Shown: positions 8,699 to 17,267 of the stretch, in pieces | Layout of the letters: each line of letters opens with the position of its first letter | How positions within the stretch are numbered: the stretch's first letter is position 1 | From: Candidatus Thioglobus sp. | Lineage (GTDB): Bacteria; Pseudomonadota; Gammaproteobacteria; Arenicellales; UBA868 | NCBI GenBank assembly: GCA_004212795.1 | Contig: SHBR01000013.1 | Coordinates: forward strand, 1-42,427 | Reading direction: 5' to 3' | Length of the DNA: 42,427 nt | Translations under genes and position numbers: made by a program | Notes under the pieces: model-generated | What the model was told of the DNA's origin: nothing | The model's input: only the letters and a program-made list of their open reading frames with translations | Databases searched by the model: none

Positions 8699-8915
8699 CT
8701 AGAGGTCTCGAATTGGCTGGATCGGGAGGGATATAACGGAAATATTCGCTGAAGTGCTTTTCAATATCTTTACCCCCGTAATAAGACCCAATCTTTTGGC
8801 AAAGGTTGTGATCTGCAGTATGAATTCGATCCCGAAGACCCTAGAAAGCGCTTCGAACAAGTCGATCCCTATCGAACGATAAGATATTGCTTTTGACGCC
8901 CTCTCAGAGGCTGTC
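8682..8915 (-). pseudogene. Possible decayed reverse-strand gene between TSUP and the PanB-like gene
   Basis: The 329-base gap contains reverse-strand sequence that reads like protein in two frames. From about 8915 down to 8850 one frame reads ASERASKAISYRSIG and then IDLFEALSRVFG. From 8840 to the stop at 8682-8684 another frame reads RIHTADHNLCQK, IGSYYGGKDIEKHFSEYF and RYIPPDPANSRPL. Joining them needs one frameshift near 8845. There is no start codon, and the 3' end runs into the TSUP gene. I do not recognise the family. The alternative is chance. Confidence 0.3.
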
Positions 8916-8921
8916 TACTAT
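8893..8921 (+). promoter_or_regulatory. Predicted sigma-70 promoter for the PanB-like gene
   Basis: TTGACG at 8893-8898 and TACTAT at 8916-8921 are separated by exactly 17 bases. A transcript would start near 8928, giving a leader of about 100 bases before the ATG at 9028. The leader contains a 7-bp perfect stem-loop (AGATTGA, TTT, TCAATCT at 8954-8970). The site overlaps the possible decayed reverse-strand gene, so it could be coincidental. Confidence 0.5.
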
Positions 8922-9027
8922 CGCTTTAACTTAATAGTTTTCATCAACCACGCAGATTGATTTTCAATCTGGAGCCATAGACGATCGCGTGATTGATAAC
9001 TGCAATTTTTATTATAGGAGATAGTTC

Positions 9028-10050
9028 ATGTCTGACGAAAAACCCCGCCGAAAAGTTACCCTTAATCAACTTCGTAAAAAGATGCGCGAGGGTGAACAGA
9101 TCGTCCAGATGGCAATTTATGACTATCGAAGTGCGGTAATTGCGGACCGACTTGGGATCGATATTTTGTGCGTTTCCGATACGGGCGGAATGATTCTATT
9201 TGGACACAAAAGCACCGTCACGGTAACGTTTGATGAAGTGATGATGATGTCTAAAGCCATCGATCGCGGGAGCGACTATGGTCTGAGAATGGTGGATATG
9301 CCTTACTGGAGTTTTCACGTCTCCCCAGAGCAAGCAGTTGAAAACGCAGGTCGATTTGTTCATGAGGCAAATGCTGAGGTGATGAAGTGCGAAGGCAACC
9401 AGTATCACGCTCGAAATATTGAAGCGATCAATAGAGCGGGAATTCCGGTGCAAGGACATATCGGTATCACACCAATGCGCATGCCCCAGCTTGGTGGATT
9501 TTTTGCGCAAGGCAAGACGGCAGACAGGGCAGCTGAACTGGTTGATGATGCTTGGGCCATGGTTGATGCAGGCTGTTTCTCTCTGATGTGTGAAGTCACC
9601 ACTCAGGAGGTGAATGAGTATCTTGCCCAAGTGTTACCGGTGCCTGTGATCAGCCTTGGTGCAGGACTTGGCGCTCATGGTGTTCACATTATTACTTCAG
9701 ATCTTTTCGCGCTGTATGAAGAGCATACGCCGAGACACTCCAAGGTTTATACCGACCTTATTCCCATCATGGAGAATGTGTTTACTCAATATCGAGATGA
9801 GGTCAAAGATCAGGTCTACCCTGGTCCAGAGCATACGGTCTTTATGAATGATGATGAGGCGATCAAGTTTGCGAAAAAGATGAAATGGGATTGGAAACTC
9901 GAGCAGCTGGACGTCAAGGCAAGTCGGGCGGGTCGGCGAAAAACGGCCAAAAAGACATCTTTGCCAGCAAAAAAGAAAGTGGCAAAAAAGAAAGTAGCCA
10001 AAAAGACGGCGAAAAAAGTGACCAAGAAAAAAGCCTCGCGGTCTCGTTAA
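9028..10050 (+). CDS. PanB-like (ketopantoate hydroxymethyltransferase family) protein with a lysine-rich tail
   Basis: A 340-residue protein. Residues 10 to about 290 follow the PanB TIM-barrel: D51 (SDTGGM) and D90 (VDMPYW) match the two metal-binding aspartates of E. coli PanB, K120 and E122 (MKCEG) match the KIEG motif, and E189 matches the catalytic glutamate region. Known PanB moves a one-carbon unit from methylene-tetrahydrofolate onto 2-oxoisovalerate. The last 43 residues are a low-complexity basic tail of AKK and KKVAKK repeats, like histone H1 tails, which PanB does not have. No panC lies nearby; the oxygenase operon follows 160 bases later. The role may be a related aldol reaction rather than pantothenate synthesis. 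Start ATG 9028 has AGGAG seven bases upstream. Confidence 0.78.
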   Translation: MSDEKPRRKVTLNQLRKKMREGEQIVQMAIYDYRSAVIADRLGIDILCVSDTGGMILFGHKSTVTVTFDEVMMMSKAIDRGSDYGLRMVDMPYWSFHVSPEQAVENAGRFVHEANAEVMKCEGNQYHARNIEAINRAGIPVQGHIGITPMRMPQLGGFFAQGKTADRAAELVDDAWAMVDAGCFSLMCEVTTQEVNEYLAQVLPVPVISLGAGLGAHGVHIITSDLFALYEEHTPRHSKVYTDLIPIMENVFTQYRDEVKDQVYPGPEHTVFMNDDEAIKFAKKMKWDWKLEQLDVKASRAGRRKTAKKTSLPAKKKVAKKKVAKKTAKKVTKKKASRSR

Positions 10051-10095
10051 GCTTTTGTGAAGGATTAAGATAAATACATATAGACTATTAAATTA

Positions 10096-10121
10096 TTGAT
10101 TTGAATCATTTTACAAATCAA
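10096..10121. promoter_or_regulatory. 8-bp perfect dyad upstream of the Rieske oxygenase genes
   Basis: TTGATTTG at 10096-10103 and CAAATCAA at 10114-10121 are exact inverted repeats with a 10-base AT-rich spacer. It sits about 90 bases before the oxygenase alpha start, where a regulator could bind. It is not followed by a T-run in the usual terminator geometry. The protein that binds is unknown. Confidence 0.4.
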
Positions 10122-10212
10122 AGCTAGGGGTTTTAAATTACCCTAGATGGAGAGGAAGGGCTAGCCAGATTCGCTGGCCCATGTTTGAGAAAAATAAAAG
10201 GAGCACAGCGCG

Positions 10213-11481
10213 ATGCCAGCCAGAAACGCTAAACAGTGGGACAAGATACCCGGAAAGATCGAAAGCGGCGAATACGTGGATAGCCGAATCTACTCGGACC
10301 GCAATATTTTCGAAGAGGAAATTAGCAAAATTTTCAAAAAGGTTTGGACGCCCGTATGTCATGAATCCGAATTGTCCGAGCCTTATTCGTTCCGAACGAT
10401 GACAGTGGCTCGTGAGCCGGTCATGGTTGTTCGAGGGGCAGATAACCAGATTCGGGCGTTTTTGAATGTGTGTCCTCATCGAGGCAACATGATCGAGAAT
10501 CGGCCATCGGGATCTTTTGAGCAAGGCTCTCCTTCGGGGGCTCCAAAACATATGACCTGCATGTTTCATGCGTGGCAGTTCGATATGAAGGGCAACTGTG
10601 TTCATATCTCTCGCGGATCTGAGGGTTATCAGGACCGCCTGGCATGCTCAGATGTCGGATTGCGACGCCTGCGCTGTGAAGTGAAGTATGGCGGGTTTGT
10701 TTGGGTCACCCTGAATGACGCGATAGATCAAACAGTCGAAGAGTGGGCCGGCGGTGCATTTGACTGCATGGAAAAATCTTTGAATTCAGAGCCACTGGAA
10801 GTGTTCCACTACCATAAGGCCATTATTCCTTGTAATTACAAGCTATGGCACGATACCAACTCTGAGTTTTACCACGACTATTTGCACTACCATAACCGGA
10901 TAACTGGGTTTAACGATTCCTACTTCGCTCGGAAAAATATCGGTTTCGATAACGGACATGTCAATGTCGGTTCTTTTGAAGTGCAGTACGACCAATATGA
11001 GGGGTTTGAATCGCGAGAGGAATTATCCTTCCCACATCTTCCCAACAATCACTGGGAAATGATTGATTTCTTCCCGGGCGTTAATTTCAACCTGCGTGGA
11101 TCTGCATTACGTTGCGACATCATGACGCCGCTCGGTCCGGATAAAGTGATGATCGAGTTTCGTGGACTCGGCCTTAAAAGTGATACACCCGAAGAGAGGC
11201 TGATTCGTCAACGGCATCATAATTCGATCTGGGGTCCGTTTGGCCGTAATTTACACGAAGATTTATTGGCAGTGACAACTCAACAGGCAACGATGAGTGA
11301 GTTTGCAGACAAGCGTCGAATTCTTCATGGTCGTCATGAGTTGGATGCTGATGGCGATCCAACAATCCATGATGAAGAAGGAATGCGTCATTTTTACGAC
11401 GCGTGGGGTCGATGGATGGATCGTTGGCCGGGTGACCCTGAGTTGTCTTTTGAAGAGGGTCAGAAGCGTGAGGCAGCCTAA
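10213..11481 (+). CDS. Rieske ring-hydroxylating oxygenase, alpha (catalytic) subunit
   Basis: Catalytic subunit, 422 residues. The Rieske [2Fe-2S] ligands are C87 and H89 (CPH) and C116 and H119 (CMFH), with 26 residues between the pairs rather than the usual 15-17; the extra loop is rich in S, G and P. The mononuclear iron site is NSEFYHDYLHYH. H221 with H225 (or H227) bind iron, and E218 stands where most family members have the bridging aspartate that passes electrons between subunits. Start ATG 10213 has AGGAG nine bases upstream. Beta subunit, Rieske ferredoxin and reductase follow, so the electron chain is complete. Two hairpins lie between this gene and the beta gene. Substrate unknown: aromatic or quaternary amine are both possible. 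Confidence 0.9.
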   Translation: MPARNAKQWDKIPGKIESGEYVDSRIYSDRNIFEEEISKIFKKVWTPVCHESELSEPYSFRTMTVAREPVMVVRGADNQIRAFLNVCPHRGNMIENRPSGSFEQGSPSGAPKHMTCMFHAWQFDMKGNCVHISRGSEGYQDRLACSDVGLRRLRCEVKYGGFVWVTLNDAIDQTVEEWAGGAFDCMEKSLNSEPLEVFHYHKAIIPCNYKLWHDTNSEFYHDYLHYHNRITGFNDSYFARKNIGFDNGHVNVGSFEVQYDQYEGFESREELSFPHLPNNHWEMIDFFPGVNFNLRGSALRCDIMTPLGPDKVMIEFRGLGLKSDTPEERLIRQRHHNSIWGPFGRNLHEDLLAVTTQQATMSEFADKRRILHGRHELDADGDPTIHDEEGMRHFYDAWGRWMDRWPGDPELSFEEGQKREAA

Positions 11482-11505
11482 CAAGGCGCGAGCGTGACAG
11501 TATAG

Positions 11506-11536
11506 AGCGAGCGGACTTTTCCGCTCGCTTTGTTTA
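11506..11536 (+). terminator. Strong hairpin after the oxygenase alpha gene
   Basis: AGCGAGCGGA (11506-11515), loop CTTT, TCCGCTCGCT (11520-11529) form a perfect 10-bp GC-rich stem followed by TTGTTTA. It starts 24 bases after the alpha stop. The tail is only moderately T-rich, so it may be a partial terminator or an RNA 3'-end stabiliser. Confidence 0.65.
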
Positions 11537-11545
11537 CTAAGTCGG

Positions 11546-11570
11546 ACCCTCTATCTGAGGGTTTAATTTA
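11546..11570 (+). terminator. Second hairpin between oxygenase alpha and beta genes
   Basis: ACCCTC (11546-11551), loop TATCT, GAGGGT (11557-11562) form a perfect 6-bp stem followed by TTAATTTA. It lies 16 bases after the first hairpin and 33 before the beta start. The two in tandem suggest attenuation or RNA processing within the operon. Confidence 0.5.
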
Positions 11571-11594
11571 TCGTCAAATCAAGGAACATGACTC

Positions 11595-12089
11595 ATGTCG
11601 GAAAGCATGAACAAACAAGTCGCGATCAGTAATGTGATTTATAAAGCAAGCCTCTTTTTGGATGAGCATCGGTGGGATGACTGGCTAAATTTGTGCCACG
11701 AAGATTTTTACTATGCAATCAAAGCTTTCAGTCCAGAGATTAACTACGATATGATTTATATGGATGGTAATCGAGAGGATATGCGATCGATTACTGATAT
11801 GCTGCCCAAGCATAATTCGGACAACTCACCTTTGGCACGGCATACTGTTGTGTATACCGTGGAGATGGATGAATCACAAGATACAGCTACCGCTGTGTCT
11901 TCCTTTGCGGTCTACAAAACAGAACTTGATGGCATTAACTCCCATGCGCTAGCGGGCGAATCCAATATTTTTCTGGTTGGAAAATATCGTGACAAGTTTG
12001 GTTTTGAAAACGGTGAGCCCCGCTTTATTGAGCGTGTCGTCCAGCTAGATACGCGACGATTGGATAAGGGATCCCATTTCCCAATTTAG
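11595..12089 (+). CDS. Ring-hydroxylating oxygenase, beta (small) subunit
   Basis: A 164-residue SnoaL-fold protein of the ring-hydroxylating dioxygenase beta-subunit family. The N-terminal helix region (FLDEHRWDDWLNLCHEDFYY), the middle SPLARHTVVYTVEM strand and the C-terminal PRFIERVVQLDTRRLD segment are typical. It forms a structural ring with the alpha subunit and has no catalytic metal of its own. Start ATG 11595 follows AAGGA by nine bases. An ATG at 11588 lies in another frame. It follows the two hairpins, so its expression may be uncoupled from alpha or reduced relative to it. Confidence 0.87.
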   Translation: MSESMNKQVAISNVIYKASLFLDEHRWDDWLNLCHEDFYYAIKAFSPEINYDMIYMDGNREDMRSITDMLPKHNSDNSPLARHTVVYTVEMDESQDTATAVSSFAVYKTELDGINSHALAGESNIFLVGKYRDKFGFENGEPRFIERVVQLDTRRLDKGSHFPI

Positions 12090-12172
12090 CGCTGCTCCTC
12101 CTTTGCGGAATGGTCACTCGCGCCTTTGGTTGTACGTTTCGGGCTGACTACAAACAAAATAACTAAAAAAAG

Positions 12173-12550
12173 ATGAGTGATTCAAAAAATCCAGATTGGT
12201 CATGTGTGTGCACGCTCGCTGATTTGCCTGATCAGGGCCTTGCCCAATTTGAAGTGGCCGGACTTACCGTGTTGGCAGCCCGAGTTGAGGACGACGTTAG
12301 AGTAATCCCCCCGTTTTGCCCTCACATGGCAGAACCCTTGGTCGAATCAGGGTTATGCCATGGCCTTACACTGACCTGCTCTAAGCACCTTTGGCAGTGG
12401 AATTTGAAAAGCGGTGACATCCAAGGCCCTGCCGAGAAGCCATTGAAGTTTTATCCAAGTGAAATTCGAGACGGCAGTGTCTGGATTGATGCCTCTAGCC
12501 AGTTAGCTTATGATTTTGACGAAGATGAGGATGATGACTTCGAGTGGTAG
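12173..12550 (+). CDS. Rieske-type ferredoxin of the oxygenase system
   Basis: A 125-residue soluble Rieske ferredoxin. The cluster ligands are C49 and H51 (CPH) and C69 and H72 (CSKH) with the usual 17-residue spacing, so unlike the alpha subunit this Rieske site is canonical. The C-terminus is very acidic (DFDEDEDDDFEW), possibly a docking tail for its redox partners. It should carry electrons from the reductase at 12591 to the oxygenase alpha subunit. The ribosome-binding site is weak (A-rich only). Confidence 0.88.
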   Translation: MSDSKNPDWSCVCTLADLPDQGLAQFEVAGLTVLAARVEDDVRVIPPFCPHMAEPLVESGLCHGLTLTCSKHLWQWNLKSGDIQGPAEKPLKFYPSEIRDGSVWIDASSQLAYDFDEDEDDDFEW

Positions 12551-12590
12551 CCAAGCGCTGATTAACTCGTTCCATTAGCGACATGTCGAA

Positions 12591-13637
12591 ATGACCGAAG
12601 TTACATTTATCAATAAAGGCGGCCGCCTTACGATCGAATGCAAAGATGGGGAGAGTTTGCTTCAAGCCGGCTTACGTCAAGGCGCTCCACTTCCCTATGC
12701 GTGTGGAGCCGGGGTATGCGCGACTTGTGTTGCGAGAGCTAAGCCGGGAACGACAGCTAATCTTTGGCCTGAAGCGCCAGCCGCTGGTGAGTTAAAAGTT
12801 GATAAGGGCGAGGTGCTACTGTGCCAGACGTCGGCTGCAAAAGATTGCGAGATCCTTGTTTCCAGCAAAATAGATTTGTCTAATCTTTCATTGCTTAGAC
12901 CGAAACGGTTCAAAGCGAAGCTGGTCGATATTTTCAATGAGACTTCGGATGTTGCGACTTTCCGAGTTCAACTGCCTGAAAACGTTTCGCCTATTGCGGG
13001 CCAATACTTTTTGCTGCGCTCACCAGGTATGCAGGGTTTCCGGGCGTACTCAATGACAAATTATGAATCTTCAACAGACGCTCTTGATTTTGTAATCAAA
13101 AAAGTCCCGGGGGGAATTTTTTCAAGCCACATTTTTTCAGAGCCTTCGGATGATATGGACGTCGAAGCATTTGGACCCATGGGTTTTGCGACGTTCGGCC
13201 CGTCTGAGGCCAGAGATCTGGTGTGTTTAGTAGGCGGTTCTGGAATCGCCGGCATTATGTCGGTGCTTAATCAGGCCAAAGTGGTTAATCACTTTAAAAA
13301 TCATAAGCTTTTCATGGTCTTTGGCGCTCGACAAACTGAAGATTTGTTCTTTTTGCCGCAGCTCGCGTCTTTGCGCGCTAGCGCACCCGATAACATCGGT
13401 ATTCATATTGCGCTATCGGACCAGATTGACGGACATGAACTGCCCGACGCAATTAATGATTTGCCGGTGCATCAGGGTTTTGTTCATGATGTCGCTCAAA
13501 CGGTGGGTGGCGACGAGTTCATCAACGGCCGGCTAGCTTTTATAGGCGGTCCGCCTCCAATGCTTAATAGCTGTATCGCATTACTGCTGGGTTCAGGGCT
13601 ACCGGTCAGCGATATCCGCTACGACAGATTTGCATAG
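12591..13637 (+). CDS. Ferredoxin-NAD(P)H reductase of the oxygenase system
   Basis: A 348-residue electron-transfer flavoprotein. Residues 1-90 are a plant-type [2Fe-2S] ferredoxin (C38, C43, C46, C78). Residues of about 100-345 are an FAD- and NAD-binding ferredoxin-reductase module, with RAYSMTNYE for the flavin, a glycine-rich LVGGSGIAGIMSV for the nucleotide, and IGGPPPML near the end. It oxidises NAD(P)H and passes electrons to the Rieske ferredoxin or directly to the oxygenase. The start overlaps the end of a three-codon ORF (ATG TCG AAA TGA at 12583). It completes the operon; malate synthase lies convergent 25 bases away. Confidence 0.9.
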   Translation: MTEVTFINKGGRLTIECKDGESLLQAGLRQGAPLPYACGAGVCATCVARAKPGTTANLWPEAPAAGELKVDKGEVLLCQTSAAKDCEILVSSKIDLSNLSLLRPKRFKAKLVDIFNETSDVATFRVQLPENVSPIAGQYFLLRSPGMQGFRAYSMTNYESSTDALDFVIKKVPGGIFSSHIFSEPSDDMDVEAFGPMGFATFGPSEARDLVCLVGGSGIAGIMSVLNQAKVVNHFKNHKLFMVFGARQTEDLFFLPQLASLRASAPDNIGIHIALSDQIDGHELPDAINDLPVHQGFVHDVAQTVGGDEFINGRLAFIGGPPPMLNSCIALLLGSGLPVSDIRYDRFA

Positions 13638-13662
13638 GGCACGGTTAAAAGCAGGTGTGCCT

Positions 13663-15825
13663 CTACTGAGAGGATTTTTGCTCGATGCGACGGACGTGAA
13701 GCGGTGGCTCAGTGTAGCCATTACATACGTCTTGTCCCTTGAAAATTAAATCGCAAGCCGTATTAAACGCAACACCATCACAACCTGGCGTCATGGCTCT
13801 ATAGGCGGGATCGTTCTCGTTTTGACGATCAACCACTCCAGCCATTCGATGTAACGAATCCATTACCAAGTCCTTGTCGACAATGCCATGATGTAGCCAA
13901 TTAGCAATGTGCTGGCTAGATATTCTAAGAGTTGCTCGATCCTCCATGAGACCCGTGTCATGAATGTCGGGCACCTTTGAGCAGCCAACACCTTGATCGA
14001 TCCATCGAACAACATATCCAAGAATGCCTTGGCAATTATTGTCGACTTCCTCAAGAATGTCCTCGGTCGACCAATCAGCGGATTCGCTGATTGGGATCCT
14101 AAGGATATCGTCGAGCATTGCTGGCGCCCGACTCGCAATCGTCTTTTGATGAGCGAGAACGTCGGTCTCGTGATAGTGAATCGCATGAAGGGTTGCAGCA
14201 GTAGGCGAGGGAACCCATGCGGTATTCGCACCCGCTTTGGGATGATCACCTTTCGCGTCCATCATTGCAGCCATTTCGTCTGGCATTGCCCACATACCTT
14301 TACCAATTTGGGCATGTCCTGGCAAGCCGCAACGTAGTCCGATATCTACATTACGGTCTTCATAAGCAGTAATCCATGGCTGAGCTTTCATTTCCGATTT
14401 TCGAATCATGGGCCCTGCCTCCATCGACGTATGAATTTCATCTCCGGTGCGGTCTAAAAATCCAGTGTTGATAAAGATGACTCGGTCCGCAGCTGCGCGA
14501 ATACATTCCTTGAGATTGACGCTGGTTCGACGCTCCTCATCCATGATGCCGACTTTCATGGTTCCGGGCGCCATATTTAATAGTTTCTCGGTCCGCTCAA
14601 ATAGCTCGATAGTAAATTGGACTTCCTCAGGACCATGCATCTTTGGTTTTACGACATACATGGCCCCAGTTCTCGAGTTCCGATTGGCAGAGTCATTGAG
14701 ATCGTGCAGCGCAATTAAGGCAGTGACAACAGAGTCAAGAATCCCTTCAAATACCTCTTTATCGCTGTCGTCAAGAATTGCTGGGCTTGTCATTAAGTGC
14801 CCTACATTTCTGACCAGCATTAACGCTCGACCGGGCAACGAAAACGAGGTCCCGTCTGGTGCGAAGTAGTATCGGTCGGCGTTTAATCGGCGTTGAAAGC
14901 TGACAGCCCCTTTTTTAACCGTTGTGGAGAGAGTGCCGTTCATGAGGCCTAGCCAGTTTCGATAAACTTCAGTCTTGTCTGAGCCATCGACTGCAGCAAC
15001 AGAGTCCTCACAGTCTTGAATAACCGTAATAGCCGACTCAAGCACGATATCGCAAACCCCCGAACGGCTGGATGCGCCAATTTGATGTGCTCGATCAATA
15101 ACGATTTCAATATGAAGATGATTGTTTTTAAGTAAAACAACTGAAGGGGATTCTGGTTGTCCCTGAAATCCACGTAACTGGCTAGGGGTGCTTAGCTGAT
15201 GATCTTGATTGTTATCAGTGTGAGCGATCAATAATCCGTTTTCAATTGAGTAAGCAGTCACATTACTGTGGGAGATGCTGTCAAGAGGTAAGAATTGATC
15301 CAGGAAATTATTGGCATAGGCAACGACTGTTGCGCCTCGGGATGGATCATAGCCGTCCATCGACGCGGCAGTCTTTTCCGCAATTACATCGGTGCCGTAG
15401 AGCGCGTCGTATAGAGACCCCCATCGGGCGTTGGCAGCGTTAATCGCGTATCGCGCATTATTTACAGGAACGACCAGTTGGGGTCCTGGAATGGAAGTAA
15501 TTTCGTCATCAACATTTTCTGTGGTCGCTTTGAAATCTGCCGCCTCAGGCGCAAGATAGCCGATTTCCATAAGAAACTGACGATACGCATTTGAATCATG
15601 AGGACTACCTTTTCGCTCAATGTGCCACTCGTTAATTGATTTCTCGAGCATGTTTCGGTGGTCAAGCAGAGCCTGATTCTTGGGCGAAAGATCCTTGATA
15701 ATTTTGGCGACTCCTTCCCAAAATTTATCAGCGTCGATTCCGGTTGCGGGAATTGCCTCGTCATTAATAAGAGCATGAAGCCCTTTATCCACTTGAAGTC
15801 CGTGTAGGTTGATGCGGTCGTTCAC
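13663..15825 (-). CDS. glcB: Malate synthase G
   Basis: Monomeric malate synthase of 720 residues, the normal length for isoform G. It condenses glyoxylate with acetyl-CoA to malate in the cytoplasm. Recognisable regions: [16 protein letters not shown], the RNVGHLM arginine that contacts glyoxylate, [15 protein letters not shown] with the magnesium-binding glutamate, [20 protein letters not shown] with the second magnesium ligand, and [17 protein letters not shown] with the catalytic aspartate. The start is GTG 15825; the ribosome-binding site is weak. It stands alone on the reverse strand, convergent to the oxygenase operon and divergent from the LysE gene. It provides an outlet for glyoxylate from glycolate, purine or C2 metabolism; whether the neighbours supply it is unknown. 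Confidence 0.96.
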   Translation of the reverse strand: MNDRINLHGLQVDKGLHALINDEAIPATGIDADKFWEGVAKIIKDLSPKNQALLDHRNMLEKSINEWHIERKGSPHDSNAYRQFLMEIGYLAPEAADFKATTENVDDEITSIPGPQLVVPVNNARYAINAANARWGSLYDALYGTDVIAEKTAASMDGYDPSRGATVVAYANNFLDQFLPLDSISHSNVTAYSIENGLLIAHTDNNQDHQLSTPSQLRGFQGQPESPSVVLLKNNHLHIEIVIDRAHQIGASSRSGVCDIVLESAITVIQDCEDSVAAVDGSDKTEVYRNWLGLMNGTLSTTVKKGAVSFQRRLNADRYYFAPDGTSFSLPGRALMLVRNVGHLMTSPAILDDSDKEVFEGILDSVVTALIALHDLNDSANRNSRTGAMYVVKPKMHGPEEVQFTIELFERTEKLLNMAPGTMKVGIMDEERRTSVNLKECIRAAADRVIFINTGFLDRTGDEIHTSMEAGPMIRKSEMKAQPWITAYEDRNVDIGLRCGLPGHAQIGKGMWAMPDEMAAMMDAKGDHPKAGANTAWVPSPTAATLHAIHYHETDVLAHQKTIASRAPAMLDDILRIPISESADWSTEDILEEVDNNCQGILGYVVRWIDQGVGCSKVPDIHDTGLMEDRATLRISSQHIANWLHHGIVDKDLVMDSLHRMAGVVDRQNENDPAYRAMTPGCDGVAFNTACDLIFKGQDVCNGYTEPPLHVRRIEQKSSQ

Positions 15826-15983
15826 AGGTAAATACCAATATTGTCTAAAAAATAGCTACAAGATGCGAAAAAGTAGGGATCAGGATTCTATCATCATCTC
15901 TATCAGAAAAAATTATGAAAAAAAGATATTCTTCTGTGTTGAGAGATTGCTGACTAGCCCAAAACTTCTGGAGCGCATGACTA

Positions 15984-16580
15984 GTGGATTTTTTACCTTT
16001 GTTGCTTTTTGCTATTGTGATGGTCGGCACTCCGGGGCCCGCTAATATGCTCCTGATGACATCAGGTGCAAATTTTGGTTTTTGGCGAAGCGTGCCTTTT
16101 GTGTCCGGCGTTGCACTGGGTAAGCTGTTAATCAACGCGCTTTTAGGCTTGGGTCTTTGGGAAATTCTATCGACTTATTCAGAAGTACTTTTTGCGTTAA
16201 AGATGGTGAGTGTCGCGTATTTAGCCTGGTTAGCCCTTCGAATGTCTGGATTTTTACTGAAGAAGCGCGAACTCAAGCAGGCTGAATCTTTTTGGAAAGG
16301 TCTTGCGGTGCATCCGCTCAACCCCAAGGCATGGGCGATGCTGGTGTTTGCCTATGGCCACTTTTCCGTGCCTTCTCAGTCACTACTAGAGCAGACACTG
16401 GTCATCAGCGGTACATTTTTAGGTGTGCAGATTGTATTCCACAGCTTGTGGTGCGCAGGTGGAGCACTCGTCGTTCGTCTTCTTGCGGGCAAGCCTGCTG
16501 AACGCTGGCTGATGAGGGGTTTAAGCTTATGCACAGTTTTAATCGTAATCTGGGCCGTAGCATTGGATGGTTCAATCTAA
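15984..16580 (+). CDS. LysE/RhtB-family exporter
   Basis: A 198-residue polytopic inner-membrane protein of the LysE/RhtB amino-acid exporter family. The N-terminal helix with TPGPANMLLMTSGANFGFWR is the hallmark; HPLNPKAW near residue 110 is the second conserved block. The start is GTG 15984, ten bases after GGAG; an ATG at 15977 is in a different frame. It is divergent from malate synthase. The exported substrate (amino acid or derivative) cannot be deduced. Confidence 0.87.
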   Translation: MDFLPLLLFAIVMVGTPGPANMLLMTSGANFGFWRSVPFVSGVALGKLLINALLGLGLWEILSTYSEVLFALKMVSVAYLAWLALRMSGFLLKKRELKQAESFWKGLAVHPLNPKAWAMLVFAYGHFSVPSQSLLEQTLVISGTFLGVQIVFHSLWCAGGALVVRLLAGKPAERWLMRGLSLCTVLIVIWAVALDGSI

Positions 16581-16715
16581 AACCGTGGGAATTCGCATGC
16601 AGGTTAGTTAGCCGGTTTAATTACCCACTTCGCCGTCGGAGATGACAACTATTATTTGATGTCACTATCGAATCAAGTAGCGGCGGTGCTTTATTTTATT
16701 GACCGGTCAGGTTTG

Positions 16716-17034
16716 TTAGGGGCGCCAGTGATTGCACTCGGGGAGCATATCTTCGGCTTTGAGTCGGATCGGAAATTTGCTTCGGATTAATTGATCTGCC
16801 AGAGGGCTGAAATAATTGGGATAGTGGGTCGACAGTATTTCGCGATTTACTTTTTTGCTGCGCTCGAACAGGTCTAAGCTGCCTTCAGCGGTTGGTATTG
16901 ACCCCTCTGCATGCCGGGTTGGATGGCAGGCTTTTGCCCCCGATTAGACGCGCCTAGGCTCTTGATTGGCGATCGGCAGCAGTCCGGTGTTTTTGACGTT
17001 TATCTTGTGTTTTCATAGATTCTGATTTAACCAT
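16716..17034 (-). pseudogene. Probable remnant of a trimethylamine methyltransferase (MttB)-like gene
   Basis: The 675-base gap between the LysE gene and the cupin has no intact gene. On the reverse strand a start at 17034 opens a short basic N-terminus (MVKSESMKTQDKRQKHRTAA, then DRQSRA and a stop at 16954-16956). A second frame open from 16943 to the stop at 16716-16718 reads EGSLDLFERSKKVNREILST followed by HYPNYFSPLADQLIRSKFPI. The second piece resembles the C-terminal end of MttB-family methyltransferases, and the first their basic N-terminus, so the middle seems to be lost. The family call is from memory of pattern. No feature is seen at 16581-16715 or 17035-17267. Confidence 0.35.
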
Positions 17035-17267
17035 CGCGCAGGTGCTAATTTATCAAAGTGCGCTTGTTCTAAAAATTTTTGGCCCTAATCATACCAATTT
17101 TCTTCAAAAACAGATTAGATTCCGAGTCGGTCTACACGATAAGATTAACGATGTTAATACTTGTCCGCAAACTCAAGCGAGGACTATTCTTGGCTAACAA
17201 ACAACTGAGATTGCCTTTTTGAGGCGGGATGTAAAGATTTTGGATTCAACTACATTTGGTGATTGAT

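Noticed and set aside
13638-13662. Hairpin-like GGCAC...GTGCC between the convergent reductase and malate synthase genes
   Set aside because: Only a five-base stem with a 14-base loop and no T-run; too weak to call a terminator.
13863-14337. Long open frames on both strands inside malate synthase
   Set aside because: They overlap a full-length glcB with all catalytic residues and show no recognisable protein pattern; they are frame shadows.
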